From the NCBI GenBank assembly GCA_046760705.1, contig JBHIER010000150.1, forward strand, positions 1 through 7,655: a stretch of 7,655 nt of DNA. Reading direction: 5' to 3'. Within the stretch, counting starts at the first letter, position 1. Every line of letters starts with the position of its first letter. The stretch comes from JBHIER01 sp046760705 [NCBI: bacterium]. Lineage in GTDB: Bacteria; JBHIER01; G020348925. The notes below the pieces were generated by a model. That model searched no databases. It saw only the letters and a program-made list of their open reading frames with translations, and was not told the origin of the DNA. A program made the translations under genes and the position numbers. Shown one piece after another: positions 6,301 through 7,655 of this stretch.

Positions 6301-7655
6301 AAACATGTCGTCACCTCCTTCGATGCCTCTCTCATCCTCCGCCGCCAGGCCGGCACCTACGAACTGGACGACTGCGGCACCAGCGCGGCAGATGTGAACG
6401 GAGACGGTACGATCGACTTCGACGACGCCCTCCTCATCTCCCAATATGCAGTCGGCGAAAGGAGCCAGGGACGTGCCGGAGTATGGGCATTTACCCCCCA
6501 AGGCAGTTGCTATGAAGATCTGCCCTCCGATCAGACCTATCAGAATTACGAAGCTTTCGTTTACGGCGATGTGAGCGGGAACTATCCTGGAGCTGTTGAG
6601 CCCTCCGAAGCCCCCTGGATACACGTGGTCATACCCGACCAGAAGGCCGGTCCTGGGGCAACCATCGGTCTGTCCGTGGTCATCGACTCTTTCAGCGGCG
6701 ACCGCCTCGATTCACTGCACATTTATGCATGTGACCTCCAGCTCAATTACGATCCATCCCTCCTCTCAGCCCTCCTCGTCTCCAGCGAGGGACTGGTAAC
6801 CGAAGACTGGGGAACGATCAGCTCCCGGATCGATGAGGCCACCGGGCTGGTGAGTATTGGGATGACCGGTGCTGCTCCCCTCAGCCACGGTGGATTCGAG
6901 GATATACCTCTGGCCAGGATCGAGTTTTATGTCAACAAGGAGGTGGCCCCGGGAACGGAGACCATCATCAGCATCCCGGATGCCATATTCAACGAGGGTT
7001 CCCCGAAAACTTATAGGACAGACGGCCATCTTCGTATTCAGGGGAAAAGCATCTCCGGAACGGTCCGCTACTGCGACTCCGAGCAATCCGTCGGCGGCGT
7101 TGTGCTTCAACTGCAACTCTTCGGTCTCATCTGGGATGAGACGGAGACAGACTCCGACGGCGAATACTCTTTTTCGGACCTTTATGCAGGAGGAGATTAT
7201 TGCGTCTCTCCCATCCGGGCAGCACCGCTGACCTCTGGTCAGAGGGTCATCAGCTCTTATGATGCAGCCCTCATCTCCCGGCATGTGGTTCATCTTCTGC
7301 CTTTCAGTGCTTGTGATTCCGTCGCCGCTGACGTGAGTGGCGATGGGACCATTAGCCCTTACGATGCTTCCATCATTCTCCAGTACGTGGTGTCTGATGC
7401 CTCCGGTGGGTCACCTCTCCTCCCTGGCCAAATCGGCACGTGGCACTTCCAACCGACGGAGCGCTGCTTCACAGACTTAACCTACAATGAGACTTCCGAT
7501 TATGAGGCAGTTCTGTACGGGGATGTAAGCCAGAACTGGCCTGGCCTGCGGTCGGCAAAAGCCGCCGACGGTGCAGGCCTGCAGATCGGTCGGCCGAAAG
7601 TGACACCGGGTCCCAAAAACTCTTTCGCCCTGCCGATAGGAGTCGATAATCCCGG
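3346..7655 (+). CDS. Giant secreted protein: 14 YCF48/BNR-like blades plus repeated dockerin-cohesin modules, 3' end outside the window
   Basis: An uninterrupted reading frame of 1436 codons that is still open at the window edge. It starts at ATG 3346 behind AAGGAG. Residues 1-28 are a signal peptide (FRLIALLGIVLLLG core, possible cleavage after AGA at 28), so the protein is exported. Residues about 44-614 hold 14 repeats of roughly 41 residues with the pattern GWAVG, then GTILxTTDGGxxW, typical of YCF48/BNR propellers. From residue 618 a module of 307-309 residues repeats (618, 925, 1234). Its order is a small beta-sandwich like the carboxypeptidase regulatory fold (ISGTVxYC), a dockerin-like segment, a linker ending YGDVxxNWPG or similar, and a cohesin-like domain (YDPSLL, then IFNEGxP). 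The third module is cut in its cohesin. Likely role: extracellular scaffold, adhesin or surface fibre; no catalytic site is visible. Any C-terminal sorting domain or anchor lies beyond the window. Confidence 0.93.
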   Translation, partial: MASISSHNFRLIALLGIVLLLGVEGAGASDGEWILQRFVPYDIDVIRDVSFLENGQTGWVVGYSQYGRFHFGSTILKTIDGGTTWTEQEIGLTNINEAVHFTDALRGWIVGSNGGIAFSSDGGDSWVPQASGTDARLKDVYFVNDTVGWAVGDYTILYTSNGGELWQGAGVHYGSRLRAVTFQTVREGWAVGSNGAIYHTTDGGSEWTTVESPTSEDLCDIFFIDEETGWIAGKSGTILSTEDGGSTWGVQWSGPPLNGLFFTDEKAGWAVGSGGTVLFTEEGGKPWVPIPAPASATLYGVHFFDRDRGLIFGAGGVLLRTGDGGASWRYVMDGPNANLTDVSFVDSKNGWACGWSGTILRTTDGGERWVAQRCGLDALLMGVDFIDLQNGWVVTFEGGMVETEEGGVSWSSVQAPAGTFRGLDYIDQENIWVVGEHSGLGSIWHGPEWRVRAQVPMGGPLQDVCFADRSNGWAVGVGGTILHTSDGGQRWVEQRSGTTEELTHIQAVNSETAWVSGKFDGLIKTVNGGQNWTIVRPDPSYIFGPIAFPTSQTGWVVGRSKTDGSVVIFHTTNGGGQWGTTPVASKEGFTAVDFVSPFEGWAVGEKGTIWYFTDLPFHSISGRAIYCDNLEPIPGVTLDLSGNAVDTVITDEEGTFRFDRLRQSRNFCVEPHMAGAPRQVITSFDASLILRSMLGQYPLSSCDSVAADVTGNDQVGSFDVSTILRYVVGQELEGLTGRWTFLPEEFCYPDLQSDQTDQIFRGIIYGDVTQNWPGIPDTGVPEVSVSLPHTGAAAGSDFFVYMFASPITYTCLDSLDILSYQARIDYDPSLLRVTAVSDTGLVTEGWGPLVSDIDNDNGHLYIAKAGTFPLPWCGGSPAPLVIIHSCVDSKAPSGATSPLTMTTMIFNEGTPWAETRDGFFQVLKHTISGTVSYCSTEVEVPDVLLSLAGDASLTASTDETGWYGFHGLDRGGDYCVVTISKSGVPKHVVTSFDASLILRRQAGTYELDDCGTSAADVNGDGTIDFDDALLISQYAVGERSQGRAGVWAFTPQGSCYEDLPSDQTYQNYEAFVYGDVSGNYPGAVEPSEAPWIHVVIPDQKAGPGATIGLSVVIDSFSGDRLDSLHIYACDLQLNYDPSLLSALLVSSEGLVTEDWGTISSRIDEATGLVSIGMTGAAPLSHGGFEDIPLARIEFYVNKEVAPGTETIISIPDAIFNEGSPKTYRTDGHLRIQGKSISGTVRYCDSEQSVGGVVLQLQLFGLIWDETETDSDGEYSFSDLYAGGDYCVSPIRAAPLTSGQRVISSYDAALISRHVVHLLPFSACDSVAADVSGDGTISPYDASIILQYVVSDASGGSPLLPGQIGTWHFQPTERCFTDLTYNETSDYEAVLYGDVSQNWPGLRSAKAADGAGLQIGRPKVTPGPKNSFALPIGVDNP
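3475..5187 (+). repeat. Fourteen YCF48/BNR-like propeller blades (protein-level repeats)
   Basis: The first residue of the GW(A/V/I)xG signature falls at residues 58, 107, 148, 188, 229, 268, 309, 350, 391, 431, 472, 513, 554 and 600, a spacing of 39-41 with longer first and last intervals. Most blades add an Asp-box-like T-x-D-G-G-x-x-W. Blade 7 has GLIFG with no Trp, and blade 10 lacks the Asp-box (GSIWHGPEW). YCF48-type propellers are seven-bladed, so 14 blades fit two consecutive propellers, with blade 8 starting near residue 335. Confidence 0.88.
5197..7655 (+). repeat. Three large modules: beta-sandwich, dockerin-like, linker, cohesin-like (third incomplete)
   Basis: Module starts are at 5197 (HSISG), 6118 (HTISG) and 7045 (KSISG), giving lengths of 307 and 309 residues. 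Dockerin-like parts: residues 679-730, 987-1038 and 1300-1350, each with two F/Y-D-A/V-S/A helices. Cohesin-like parts: 781-924, 1090-1233 and 1412 to the edge; the two complete ones are 144 residues each. Four cysteines recur at matching positions. The DNA copies are clearly diverged, so the duplication is old and held at protein level. Confidence 0.85.

Overview
The window is a compact, single-strand (+) stretch of bacterial DNA, moderately GC-rich by eye, with four genes. In order: the 3' end of a sigma-54 activator gene (NtrC-type AAA+ plus Fis-like HTH), a transmembrane Ser/Thr protein kinase with two C-terminal PEGA domains, a TPR/DUF5683-like membrane protein, and the 5' 1436 codons of a giant secreted protein that runs off the right edge. 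No rRNA, tRNA, mobile element or CRISPR array was seen. Nothing identifies the taxon directly. PEGA kinases, DUF5683-like proteins and propeller/dockerin/cohesin proteins with the 'SFDASLILR' style of dockerin are what I associate with uncultivated FCB-group or neighbouring candidate phyla (Zixibacteria, KSB1, Latescibacterota and similar). That placement is an inference.

Positions 1-3104 look like one operon. The activator and kinase genes meet in an ATGA overlap, provided a one-base frameshift in the activator's DNA-binding helix is corrected. The kinase stop and the next gene's GTG start share one base. As sequenced, the activator loses its recognition helix, so either there is a sequencing or assembly indel near 453-458 or the gene is recently broken.

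Positions 3105-3345 form the only real intergenic region. It is AT-richer than its surroundings and carries a strong sigma-54 promoter match (GGCACG-N4-TTGC, GG at 3285 and GC at 3297, exact 10-nt spacing). It also holds a weaker sigma-70-like pair, a perfect 10-bp palindrome about 145 bp upstream of the predicted start that could be an activator site, and a clean AAGGAG ribosome binding site.

Positions 3346-7655 encode the giant protein: a signal peptide, 14 YCF48/BNR-like blades (arithmetically two seven-bladed propellers), then a 307-309 residue module repeated three times, the third cut by the window edge. Each module is a small beta-sandwich, a dockerin-like segment, a conserved linker ending in Y-G-D-V, and a cohesin-like domain. 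Dockerin and cohesin alternating in one chain suggest a self-associating extracellular fibre or scaffold. The working model is that kinase signalling and a sigma-54 activator sit next to, and may control, a large secreted adhesive or scaffold protein. The link between them is inferred from position and from the sigma-54 promoter.
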